Assembly: GCA_022561145.1 (NCBI GenBank) | Contig: JADFRS010000001.1 | Coordinates: 1 to 40,311 of the forward strand | Direction of reading: 5' to 3' | DNA length: 40,311 bases | From: Gemmatimonadota bacterium | Lineage (GTDB): Bacteria > Gemmatimonadota > Gemmatimonadetes > Longimicrobiales > Gaopeijiaceae | Shown: positions 32,600 to 40,005 of the stretch, piece by piece | Numbering within the stretch: position 1 is the first letter of the stretch | Layout: the number at the start of each line of letters is the position of its first letter | The notes under the pieces: model-generated | Seen by the model: only the letters and a program-made list of their open reading frames with translations | What the model was told of the DNA's origin: nothing | Databases searched by the model: none | Translations under genes and position numbers: made by a program

Positions 32600-33948
32600 A
32601 GATTATGGAACCCGGACTTGAAGAACAGCACCCACCCCACCGTGGTGACGAAGCCGGCCACCATGCCCGCCACGGCGCCCGCCCGGGTGGTCCGCTTCCA
32701 GAATAGCGAGCACAACACGACGGGCGTGAACGCGCTGGCGATCCCCGACCAGGCGAACAGCACAAACCAGAAGATCATGCGGGCCTTGACGAGCGCCAGA
32801 GCCAGCGCCGCGCCACCGATGACCACGGTGACCGCCTTCCCGTAGTGGGAAAGATGCCTCTCGGAGATCTCCGGTTTGAAGATCTGCTGGACCACATCGC
32901 GGATCACGGAGGACGAGGCCAGAATCAGCAGCGAATCGACCGTGGACATGATCGCTGCCAAGACGACCACCAGGAAGATCCCTGTGAATACGGCGGGGAA
33001 GAGGGCCGCGCTCATCTGGGGCAGGATGGTCTCAGGCTCTGCCAGGCCGGGGAAGAGCGCCCTGCCGGCCATGCCGCTGAACACGGCACCGATATCGAAC
33101 ACGATGATGCAGATCACCGCCAGCAAGCTGCCGCGCACAATCTCGTGCTGACTCCTGGCGGCCATGAAACGCGTGAGGAGTTGCGGTGATCCCAGGAAGG
33201 CGAACCCGATCGCGACGAATCCCGCCGCGCTGATGATCCCGGGGAGGGTGAGCCCGAGCTCGCCCATGGGGCGAAGCAGCGCCGGTTCCTGTGACCCCAG
33301 AGTGCCGATCATCGCGCCCCACCCTCCTGCGGCACTGATCCCCACGAACGGGAGCACCAGGAGGCAGGCGAACATGAGCACGCCCTGGAGCAGATCGCTG
33401 TAGGCCACGGCCTTGAATCCACCCACCGTCGTGTAGTAGAGGATCACGCCGGCACCGATGAGTACGCCGGTGCGGTACCCGGTGCCCAGGAACGATCCGA
33501 ACGCCAGCCCAGAGGCCGTGAGCTGGGCGGCCGTGTAGGCGGTCACCATGCTGAGCAGGATCACTGCGCCGATCAGCCGGAAAAGGTGTTGGCGGTCATG
33601 GAAGCGGTCCGTCAGGTAGTCCGCGACCGTGATCGAGTCGTAGCGGTCCGTGTACTCCTTGAACGGCCGCGCCACGAACACCCACGCCAGGGTCACTCCG
33701 AGCACCTCGCCCAGGACGACCCAGAGGGCATGGATGCCGACAGCGTAGCCCATGCCCGTAAGGCCGAGTAGCAACCAGGCGCTCTCGCCCGTGGAGTTGG
33801 AGCTGAAGGCGATCACCCAGGACGGCAGCTTCTTCCCGGCCAGGTAGTAGCCCGTGATGCTGCCCGACTCGCGGCTGGCCCACAGGCCGATGGCCAGGAG
33901 GATGATCAGGTAGACGACCAGAACCGCGACGATGATGGCGGAGCTCAA
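32455..33948 (-). CDS. Sodium:solute symporter (SSS/PutP family)
   Basis: 497 residues with about 13 transmembrane helices. Family marks: AIGLWASRESGSITGYYLAGKKLPSW cut by helices (first helix and GYYLAGKKLP), FSSNSTGESAWLLLGLTG (sodium-site helix), YDSITVADYLTDRF, LASSSVIRDV and FAWSGIASAFTPVVLCSLFW. It likely imports an amino acid or similar organic acid with sodium; the operon points to the substrate of the adjacent aminotransferase. Start TTG 33948 overlaps the stop of a 34-residue membrane peptide (TTGA) with AGGAAG just upstream. The 3' end overlaps the convergent UvrC-like frame by 145 bases; the tail VSLVTEPPDGAVEEM is normal for this family. Confidence 0.9.
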   Translation of the reverse strand: MSSAIIVAVLVVYLIILLAIGLWASRESGSITGYYLAGKKLPSWVIAFSSNSTGESAWLLLGLTGMGYAVGIHALWVVLGEVLGVTLAWVFVARPFKEYTDRYDSITVADYLTDRFHDRQHLFRLIGAVILLSMVTAYTAAQLTASGLAFGSFLGTGYRTGVLIGAGVILYYTTVGGFKAVAYSDLLQGVLMFACLLVLPFVGISAAGGWGAMIGTLGSQEPALLRPMGELGLTLPGIISAAGFVAIGFAFLGSPQLLTRFMAARSQHEIVRGSLLAVICIIVFDIGAVFSGMAGRALFPGLAEPETILPQMSAALFPAVFTGIFLVVVLAAIMSTVDSLLILASSSVIRDVVQQIFKPEISERHLSHYGKAVTVVIGGAALALALVKARMIFWFVLFAWSGIASAFTPVVLCSLFWKRTTRAGAVAGMVAGFVTTVGWVLFFKSGFHNLYEMIPGFTAGFMVTIAVSLVTEPPDGAVEEMSSVAAAVGPVFGVGPT

Positions 33949-34049
33949 GGCTTCCTACGCGCCCGGTAGAAGGCCAGCTCGACCGTCAGTCCGAGACCGA
34001 CCGAGACCGCGAGAAGCACCCATGCCGTCCAGTGCAGGCCTGCGATCAC
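33945..34049 (-). CDS. 34-residue single-span membrane peptide, putative symporter small subunit
   Basis: A small frame between the aminotransferase and the symporter. GTG 34049 overlaps the aminotransferase TGA (GTGA) and its own TGA overlaps the symporter TTG (TTGA), so it fills the gap exactly. The product starts VIAGLHWTAWVLLAVSV and ends YRARRKP: one transmembrane helix with a positively charged cytoplasmic end. Very small accessory subunits are known beside sodium symporters of several families (for example MetS of NSS transporters and YhdT beside PanF), so I infer a small subunit that assists the SSS protein. No independent ribosome site; translation would rely on coupling. Confidence 0.65.
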   Translation of the reverse strand: MIAGLHWTAWVLLAVSVGLGLTVELAFYRARRKP

Positions 34050-35377
34050 AGCGAGTCCCGTGTCACGCGGTCACAGACCGCGTGCAGCTTGTTGAGTCCC
34101 TCCGCCACCTCGTCTTCGGTGATCAGCAGTGATGGACCGATCCGGATCACGTGACCGTTCATCCCGCCGATCCCGATCAGCAGCCCTTCGTCTTTCGCGG
34201 CCTCGAGAAGTTGCTTCGCCTTGGTGGGGCTGGGCTCCTTGGTGTCTCGGTCCTCGACCAGTTCCATGGCCTGCATGAGGCCCATGCCCCGCACGTCGCC
34301 GATCCAGTGATGGCGGGCCTTGAGTTCCAAGAGGCCCCCCCAGACCTCGGTTCCGCGCTGCTGGGCGTTGGCGGGCGCGTTCTCGCGCTCAAGAACCTCG
34401 AGGGTGGCCGCCACACCTGCCATCGAAACCGGATTGCCGCCAAAGGTGGAAATCGTCTTGGCCGTCCACGCCTCGGCGATCTCACCCCGCGTGATCGTGG
34501 CGCCTACCGGCATGCCGTTCCCGATGCCTTTGGCCAAGACCATGATGTCCGGCTCGACATCCCAGTGCTCGATGCCAAACCATCTGCCGGTGCGCCCGAG
34601 GCCCGCCTGGACTTCGTCGATTATCAGGAGACCGCCGTAGCCTCGGATGATCTCGGCGACACGCTGGAAATAACCATCCGGGGGCACGATGTAGCCGCCG
34701 ACCCCCATAATCGTCTCGGCGATGAACGCTGCCGGCTTGCCGTTCGTGGTGGTGAGGATGACCTCTTCGAGGTCGCGTGCGAACGCCTCGGCGCAACTCT
34801 CGTCGCATGGTTGCTTGAAGGGGCAACGGTACGGATAGGGCGTGATGGCGTGCTTGATGCCCGCCACCGGCGTGGCCAGGGGACGCCAGGAAGCGTGGGC
34901 GGTGGCGCTCGTGGCCAGGAAGCTCCGGCCGTGGTAGCCTTGGCGGAGCGCGACCACTTCCGAGCGGCCCGTGTAGAGGCAGGCCATCATGATAGCGGTC
35001 TCGATCGCCTCGGTGCCGCTGTTCGTGAAGAACGTCTTCTTTAGGTCGCCCGGCGCGATATCGGCCAGACGCTGGGCAGCCTCGATCTGAGGCTCCGTGA
35101 CGTACAACGTGGATGTATGCCCCAGGCGGCCCAACTGCTCCGTGACCCGCCGCACCACATCCGGATGGCAGTGTCCGACCGAGGTCGTGAGGATGCCGCT
35201 GAAAAAGTCCAGGTACTCCCGACCATCGACATCACGCACGCGCACGCCGTCGCCGCTCTCCAGCACGAGCGGCTCGTCATACAGCGGCTTCACGCAGGGG
35301 AAGATGAGGTCCGCCTGGCTGGCCAGCACTTCCCGGCTCCGGCTCGAGGCGGGCGCGGTCTCGGTCGACTCACTCAT
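34046..35377 (-). CDS. Class III PLP-dependent aminotransferase (AGXT2/omega-amino acid type)
   Basis: 443 residues. Fold-type I, class III motifs: EYLDFFSGILTTSVGHCHP, FFTNSGTEAIETAIMMA (phosphate-binding loop), YHGRSFLATSATAH, AETIMGVGGYIVPPDGYF, LLIIDEVQAGLGRTG (Asp binding the PLP ring) and MVLAKGIGNGMPVGA with the Schiff-base lysine. A cysteine-containing insertion (CPFKQPCDESC) is of a kind found in the alanine-glyoxylate aminotransferase 2 branch. With MmsA next to it, it probably converts beta-alanine or 3-aminoisobutyrate to a semialdehyde; a GABA-type substrate is possible. ATG 35377 has TAGGAGG five bases upstream and follows mmsA by eight bases. Confidence 0.88.
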   Translation of the reverse strand: MSESTETAPASSRSREVLASQADLIFPCVKPLYDEPLVLESGDGVRVRDVDGREYLDFFSGILTTSVGHCHPDVVRRVTEQLGRLGHTSTLYVTEPQIEAAQRLADIAPGDLKKTFFTNSGTEAIETAIMMACLYTGRSEVVALRQGYHGRSFLATSATAHASWRPLATPVAGIKHAITPYPYRCPFKQPCDESCAEAFARDLEEVILTTTNGKPAAFIAETIMGVGGYIVPPDGYFQRVAEIIRGYGGLLIIDEVQAGLGRTGRWFGIEHWDVEPDIMVLAKGIGNGMPVGATITRGEIAEAWTAKTISTFGGNPVSMAGVAATLEVLERENAPANAQQRGTEVWGGLLELKARHHWIGDVRGMGLMQAMELVEDRDTKEPSPTKAKQLLEAAKDEGLLIGIGGMNGHVIRIGPSLLITEDEVAEGLNKLHAVCDRVTRDSL

Positions 35378-35385
35378 TTGGCCTC

Positions 35386-36852
35386 CTACCAGCGGCTGAT
35401 CACCACCCGCTTGTCGGTATAGAACTCGATGGCGTCCCTCCCTTGCGCCTTGAGGTCGCCGTAGAACGAACCACGCGACCCTCCGAACGGGAAGCACGCC
35501 ATGGGCGCTACCACTCCGATGTTGACCCCGATCATGCTGATGCCGGCCGCGTAACGGAAGTCGCGCGCGGCCTTGCCGCTCTTCGTGAAGATCGAGCACG
35601 CGTTCCCATAGCGGTTTCGGTGCATGAGCTCGATCGCCTCTTCGACCGACTCCACGCGCGCTAGGCCCACCACCGGCCCAAACACCTCGTCCGTCCCGAT
35701 CTTCATGTCCGGGCTCACGTCCTCGAAGACGGTGGGCCCGATCCAGTTGCCGTCCGGATAGCCATCCACGGAAGCTCCCCGCCCGTCCACAACGAGCGTC
35801 GCGCCCTCGCTCTCGCCGGCGTCGATATAGCTCAACACACGGTCACGGTGCGGGGCCGAGATGACCGGGCCCATGTCCGTGGCGTCGTCGAGGCCATATC
35901 CGAGGGTGAGCTCGCGCGCGCCGCGCACGAGGCGATCGCGTACAGACTCGTAGGCGCTCCCTACGCCCACCACGATGCTGCCGGCCAGACAACGCTGCCC
36001 GGAGGAACCGAAAATCGAGGCCATGCAGACGTTCGCCACCTCGTCCGGGTCGGCGTCGGGCAGAACCACCAAATGGTTCTTGGCCCCACCGAGCGCTTGC
36101 ACTCGCTTGCCGGAAGCCGCCGCCGCCGCATACACCGTGCGCGCGACCTGGCTGGACCCCACGAAGGAGATGCCGCAAACGTCGGGGTGCTCCATGAGGG
36201 CGGTGACGGCCTCCTTGCCGCCATGCACGACATTGAGCACGCCGGCAGGCAGGCCCGCCTCGGCGGCCAGGTCGACGATCCGCTGATGCGTGAGTGGATC
36301 CTGCTCACTGGGCTTCAGCACGAACGTGTTTCCCGTAGCGACCGCGTACGGCCAGAACCAGAGAGGGATCATGACCGGGAAGTTGTAGGGCGTTACGGCG
36401 GCGAACACGCCCAGCGGCTGTCGGTAGGTGGCGCAATCGATGCCCGGCGCGATGTCTTCGAGCGTCTCCCCCATCATGAGCGTGGGAATCCCGCAGGCGT
36501 GCTCGACGCTCTCGATACAGCGCTGCACCTCGCCCCGGCACTCCGCCACGATCTTGCCGTGCTCGCGGCTCAAGCTGCGGGCGAGGTCCTCCTTGTTCTC
36601 CTCAAGCAGCGCCTTCAGGCGGAAGAGGATACGAGCCCGCTCCACGGCGGGTGTGGCCCTCCAGGCCGGAAAGGCCTCCGCGGCCGCGGCGACAGCAGCG
36701 TGCACGTCCGACGCGGTCGACAGCGGCACGTGGCCCAGAATCTCGGCGGAGGCCGGGTCCTGGATTGGGAGAGTTCGGTCGCCGGAGGACGGACGCCAGA
36801 TACCACCGATGTAGTTCCGTACGTCGACAGGTTCAGTAACGGCCTGGGTCAT
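35386..36852 (-). CDS. mmsA: CoA-acylating methylmalonate-semialdehyde dehydrogenase
   Basis: 488 residues, standard MMSDH length. It oxidises malonate or methylmalonate semialdehyde with NAD and CoA to acetyl-CoA or propionyl-CoA and releases CO2. Motifs: NYIGGIWRPSSG, TPYNFPVMIPLWFWPYA, NTFVLKPSEQDPL, GISFVGSSQVAR, GGAKNHLVVLPDAD, GSSGQRCLAG with the catalytic cysteine, EVFGPVVGL, and the MMSDH-type end MACFPFGGSRGSFYGD ... ISRW. ATG 36852 has AAGGAGGA six bases upstream. It comes before the aminotransferase, small peptide and symporter genes in one minus-strand operon, consistent with beta-alanine, pyrimidine or valine breakdown. Confidence 0.92.
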   Translation of the reverse strand: MTQAVTEPVDVRNYIGGIWRPSSGDRTLPIQDPASAEILGHVPLSTASDVHAAVAAAAEAFPAWRATPAVERARILFRLKALLEENKEDLARSLSREHGKIVAECRGEVQRCIESVEHACGIPTLMMGETLEDIAPGIDCATYRQPLGVFAAVTPYNFPVMIPLWFWPYAVATGNTFVLKPSEQDPLTHQRIVDLAAEAGLPAGVLNVVHGGKEAVTALMEHPDVCGISFVGSSQVARTVYAAAAASGKRVQALGGAKNHLVVLPDADPDEVANVCMASIFGSSGQRCLAGSIVVGVGSAYESVRDRLVRGARELTLGYGLDDATDMGPVISAPHRDRVLSYIDAGESEGATLVVDGRGASVDGYPDGNWIGPTVFEDVSPDMKIGTDEVFGPVVGLARVESVEEAIELMHRNRYGNACSIFTKSGKAARDFRYAAGISMIGVNIGVVAPMACFPFGGSRGSFYGDLKAQGRDAIEFYTDKRVVISRW

Positions 36853-36887
36853 GTGTCCTCCTTGGTGAACCTCGGCTCGTCAGGCGG

Positions 36888-37655
36888 TCAATCGCCTCCG
36901 GCCTTCAGGCGCTCCAGCACCTGCAGCACGCGCGGATTCCCGGGAAGGAGCTCGAGGGACCGCTCGAGTGCGGCGATCGCTTCTTCGGGCTGGTCGGACC
37001 TCATGTGGGCTTGGCCTTTGAGGGCCCAACTGTTCGCAGCCTCGGGATAGAGCCCCAAGTTGAGTTCGAGGGCGGCCAACGTCCCCGGAAGATCGTCGGC
37101 TCTCAAGAGGCCGGTCGCAAAATCCTCCAATGTGCGGGGACCGAAATTGAGCGTACCCAACCCATAGTACCGCTCCCGCAGCTCATGGTAGAGGGCCTCG
37201 GCGGCCTCCCAGCCCCCGTCGGCCGCCGCCCAGGTCAGCTCCTGGAGGAGCGTCGTCGGCCGCCGCCTCCCGGCATGACAGGTCACGCAGCCGACCTCGA
37301 TCTCGGGGGTCCCGCGGTCCACCAGGGAAGAGATCACGTTCTCGTTGATCGACTGCACCATCTCGAGCATCTCGCGTGCCGTACGCTTGGTCGCCTCGTC
37401 GTCCGAAGCGAAGTCGTACTCGGAGAGGTCCTGGCTTTCCTCGCCCACGTGGCAAGTCGAGCATCGTACTCCCAGAGCCCGTGTGAAGCCCCGCATGATG
37501 GTCAGCAGCTGCCGCCGCGAAATGTCCTCCGGCAGGACCTTGAGGTTGGTATACTCCTCCGGAACCTGCGCGGTGATCGGCGCGGTGAAACCGGCCATCA
37601 TCATCACCGTCACCACCATGAACAGCCCGTCCCGAGCGGCGATTCTGCGGGTCAT
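36888..37655 (-). CDS. Periplasmic c-type cytochrome, reaction-centre-cytochrome-like, with TPR tail
   Basis: 255 residues. Signal peptide (hydrophobic core about 11-28, cleavage near ITA-Q30). The mature start YTNLKVLPEDISRRQL and the sequence to the first heme site (C65-STCH) is the pattern of CytC_RC-type cytochromes, common in Acidobacteriota and Gemmatimonadota; a second site CVTCH lies about 60 residues later, so two hemes are expected. The last ~65 residues form tetratricopeptide-like helices (AANSWALKGQAHMRSDQPEE, AIAALERSLELLPGNPRVL). Probably an exported electron carrier; partner unknown. ATG 37655 has GGGAGGAG upstream; GTG 37658 is an equal alternative. It precedes mmsA by 35 bases and may head that operon. 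Confidence 0.82.
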   Translation of the reverse strand: MTRRIAARDGLFMVVTVMMMAGFTAPITAQVPEEYTNLKVLPEDISRRQLLTIMRGFTRALGVRCSTCHVGEESQDLSEYDFASDDEATKRTAREMLEMVQSINENVISSLVDRGTPEIEVGCVTCHAGRRRPTTLLQELTWAAADGGWEAAEALYHELRERYYGLGTLNFGPRTLEDFATGLLRADDLPGTLAALELNLGLYPEAANSWALKGQAHMRSDQPEEAIAALERSLELLPGNPRVLQVLERLKAGGD

Positions 37656-37780
37656 CACCCCTGCTCCTCCCTTTGTGCGCTTCGTGGACCGCGACGGTCA
37701 AGCTGGCACCGGCGTAAAGGCGGTGCAAGGCGATCGCCATCCACCCAGGCACGGCAGGGCGTCGCGGGTGTAAGGGGCGG

Positions 37781-38446
37781 ATGCACGAACCCAACAGACT
37801 CATGCGTTCTTGTCGTCTGGCCTTTTCGGCCATGCTGATCGCACTGGCCGGCGTCGCCTGTAGTCGCGAGGACGGCTCCGCGGATCTCGACGACGCCACC
37901 GGCTGGTACGGCTCGGTGCTCGAGAAACCGGTCCCGAAGGTGGACTTCTCCCTTCGCGACACAGAGGGCCGACCCTTCGAGTTCGCCTCTGAGACCGAAG
38001 GATTCCTCACCCTGCTGTTCTTCGGCTACACGAACTGTCCGGATATCTGCCCTATTCATCTTGCGAGCATCGCGGCCGTGATGCGCGACTTCCCGTACGA
38101 GTTACGCAGCCGCATCAAGGTGGTCTTCGTGTCCACCGATCCCGAGCGTGACACGCCCGAGCGCCTCCGAAGCTGGCTGGACGGGTTCGACGAGTCGTTC
38201 GTGGGTCTGCTCGGCACAGTCGAACAGGTCAACGATATCGAACGGTCGTTCGGGCTGGCCCCGTCCTTCGTGGACCCGGCGCAGGATTCCGAGAGCTACA
38301 TGGTGGGTCACGCGGCCCAGGTCCTGGCCTTCACCCCCGACAACCTCGCCCACATCGCTTATCCATTCGGGACGCGGCAGTCCGACTGGGCAAAGGATCT
38401 TCCTCGCCTCGCCCGCGAGGGCTTCGGTTCTGGAAAAGCGCGTTGA
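37781..38446 (+). CDS. SCO1/SenC/PrrC-family copper chaperone lipoprotein
   Basis: 221 residues. Lipoprotein signal with lipobox AGVAC; thioredoxin-like body VPKVDFSLRDTEGRPF, LLFFGYTNCPDICPIHL with copper-binding C86 and C90, VVFVSTDPERDTPERLRSWL, and the third copper ligand His177 in GHAAQVLAF. It should deliver copper to, or reduce, the CuA site of cytochrome c oxidase. ATG 37781 has AAGGGG upstream; a second ATG (residue 8) is possible. The stop overlaps the ctaG start, so the pair is one assembly module. It diverges from the cytochrome gene. Confidence 0.93.
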   Translation: MHEPNRLMRSCRLAFSAMLIALAGVACSREDGSADLDDATGWYGSVLEKPVPKVDFSLRDTEGRPFEFASETEGFLTLLFFGYTNCPDICPIHLASIAAVMRDFPYELRSRIKVVFVSTDPERDTPERLRSWLDGFDESFVGLLGTVEQVNDIERSFGLAPSFVDPAQDSESYMVGHAAQVLAFTPDNLAHIAYPFGTRQSDWAKDLPRLAREGFGSGKAR

Positions 38447-39270
38447 AGGACATAATCTGGTGGTGTGCGGCTCGCGGCGTCGAGTGGACATGGACCTGGC
38501 AAGCCTATCCTGGCGTGTGGCTGTTCGTGGCAGGGCTCGTGGTCGCCTTTTTTCGCCTGGAGCGAAGGTCGGTGGACGAGGGGCTCTCGGATGCCTCGTC
38601 GGCGGCGTGGCGCCGTACCGCGTTCCTGGTCGGAGCGGGTGCCCTCTGGCTCATCCTCGACTGGCCCATCGGAGCGATCGGCGCCGGGTACCTGGCCAGC
38701 GTTCACATGGTCCAGTTCCTCGTGCTTTCGTTGATCGCGCCGCCGCTGCTACTGCTGTCGATTCGGGAGAGGGACTACCGTGCCATCGCGCGCCGTCTGC
38801 CCGACGGGCCCTTTCGTGCTGTGACCCACCCTCTCGTCACGCTGGCCACATTCACGATCGTCTTGGCGGTGACCCACTGGCCGCCCGTGGTGGATACGCT
38901 CATGCCGAGCCAGGCCGGAAACATGCTGCTGGATCTGACGTGGTTGGCGACCGGTCTGCTGTTCTGGTGGCCCATCGTCGCACCGGTGCCCGTGCGGCCG
39001 GGCTGGGGCTACCCAACCAAGATGGGCTACCTGATCGCTGCCACGCTCGTGAACACCGGCACGTTCGCCTACCTGACATTCACTGCTCTTCCCCTCTACG
39101 CCACCTACGAGCTCGCTCCGCCGTTCCCCGGTATCTCCACCCGGGACGATCAGACCCTCGCGGGTCTGCTCATGAAAGTCGGCGGCGCGGCCATCCTGTG
39201 GACCGCCATCACCATCCTGTTCGCGCGTTGGTACAGGGAGTCGGAACGAGGAGAGCCCACGCCTGCTTGA
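38443..39270 (+). CDS. ctaG: Cytochrome c oxidase assembly protein, caa3-type CtaG
   Basis: 275 residues with about seven transmembrane helices. Family features: WTWTWQAYPGVWLFVAGL near the start, YLASVHMVQFLVLSLIAPPL, VTHPLVTLATFTIVLAVTHW, WLATGLLFWWPIVAPVPVRP and GGAAILWTAITILFARWY at the end. The caa3_CtaG family aids copper insertion into heme-copper oxidase and is distinct from Cox11. The start is TTG 38443, overlapping the SCO stop as TTGA with GGAAAAG upstream; no ATG is near. It is separated by 64 bases with a hairpin from dsbB. Confidence 0.9.
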   Translation: MKDIIWWCAARGVEWTWTWQAYPGVWLFVAGLVVAFFRLERRSVDEGLSDASSAAWRRTAFLVGAGALWLILDWPIGAIGAGYLASVHMVQFLVLSLIAPPLLLLSIRERDYRAIARRLPDGPFRAVTHPLVTLATFTIVLAVTHWPPVVDTLMPSQAGNMLLDLTWLATGLLFWWPIVAPVPVRPGWGYPTKMGYLIAATLVNTGTFAYLTFTALPLYATYELAPPFPGISTRDDQTLAGLLMKVGGAAILWTAITILFARWYRESERGEPTPA

Positions 39271-39290
39271 AGCGTAGCTGGCCGTTGCCG

Positions 39291-39309
39291 ACGTGGGCGT
39301 TGCCCACGT
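39291..39309. promoter_or_regulatory. Stem-loop between ctaG and dsbB
   Basis: A perfect eight-pair stem, ACGTGGGC and GCCCACGT, with a GTT loop, 20 bases after the ctaG stop and 25 bases before the dsbB start. Flanking GGCC on each side could lengthen it. No T tract follows, so it may be a weak terminator, a processing site or a leader structure for dsbB. Confidence 0.4.
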
Positions 39310-39334
39310 GGTCTTGGCCGCCTAGCATGCTCCC

Positions 39335-39886
39335 ATGCTTTTTCCAGCGATCATTCAGACACTCGGCTCGCTCACTCTGGTGGCGTTCGCCTTCGCGGTA
39401 GTGCTCTTCGGGGCACTCGCCATGCCCGCCGGACGGGAGCGGCTGCGCGCGGCGTTCTCCGATAACGAACGCCATCCCATCGGATGGGCGTTCGGCCTCG
39501 CGCTCATCGCCATGGTGGGCAGTCTCTACCTATCCGAGATCGCGCACCTGCAGCCGTGCATGCTCTGCTGGTACCAGCGCATCGCCATGTACCCCCTGGT
39601 CCTGATCCTCGGCGTGGGATTCGCCCGTGGGGATGCGGGCGTGTGGCGGTATGCGCTGCCTCTATCGCTCGTGGGCCTCGTGATCTCCAGCTATCACGTC
39701 ATGCTCCAGATCCGCCCGAGCCTGGAGTTGGTACCGTGCACGTCGGGCGTCCCGTGCTCGGCACGGCTGGTCGCTGTGTTTGGGTTCATCTCGATTCCGG
39801 TGATGGCGAGCTCGGTGTTCCTACTGATCCTGGCGCTGTTGTTCGCGGTCCGCGCATCGAGTCAAACGCACGCCTCCACGGCCTGA
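39335..39886 (+). CDS. dsbB: Disulfide bond formation protein B (DsbB/BdbC)
   Basis: 183 residues, inner-membrane quinone reductase that reoxidises the periplasmic thiol oxidase. Five hydrophobic segments: the first is N-terminal and extra compared with classic four-helix DsbB. First redox pair QPCMLCWYQRIAMYP (C75, C78), second pair VPCTSGVPCSA (C135, C141), followed by the family-typical VFGFISIPVMA. ATG 39335 is the only sensible start. It follows the SCO/CtaG pair, where it may support thiol chemistry for oxidase or cytochrome maturation. No DsbA-like partner is visible. Confidence 0.92.
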   Translation: MLFPAIIQTLGSLTLVAFAFAVVLFGALAMPAGRERLRAAFSDNERHPIGWAFGLALIAMVGSLYLSEIAHLQPCMLCWYQRIAMYPLVLILGVGFARGDAGVWRYALPLSLVGLVISSYHVMLQIRPSLELVPCTSGVPCSARLVAVFGFISIPVMASSVFLLILALLFAVRASSQTHASTA

Positions 39887-39925
39887 GCCGCTCCCGAAAG
39901 CGTCTTCGTACTCCTGAAGTTTTCC

Positions 39926-39952
39926 TTGACGAGGACCGAGACTGTGTATTAC
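39926..39952 (+). promoter_or_regulatory. Putative promoter of the GntR-family gene
   Basis: TTGACG (39926-39931; five of six to the -35 consensus) is followed after 15 bases by TATTAC (39947-39952; four of six to the -10). The spacing is short, and TACTGT at 18 bases is an alternative -10. Both -10 candidates lie inside the large dyad described separately. Confidence 0.4.
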
Positions 39953-39981
39953 TGTATCGGAGGACCGATACACTAGTACAC
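39944..39981. promoter_or_regulatory. 38-base dyad operator upstream of the GntR gene
   Basis: An inverted repeat centred on AGGA (39961-39964): inner arms TGTATCGG and CCGATACA (8 of 8 pairs) and outer arms GTGTA and TACAC (5 of 5), with 15 of 17 positions complementary overall. It overlaps the proposed -10 and ends 24 bases before the regulator start. GntR/YtrA proteins bind as dimers to such sites and repress their own operon, so this is very probably an autoregulatory operator. Confidence 0.65.
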
Positions 39982-40005
39982 TGATCCCGGAGTCCCCAGA
40001 GCACG

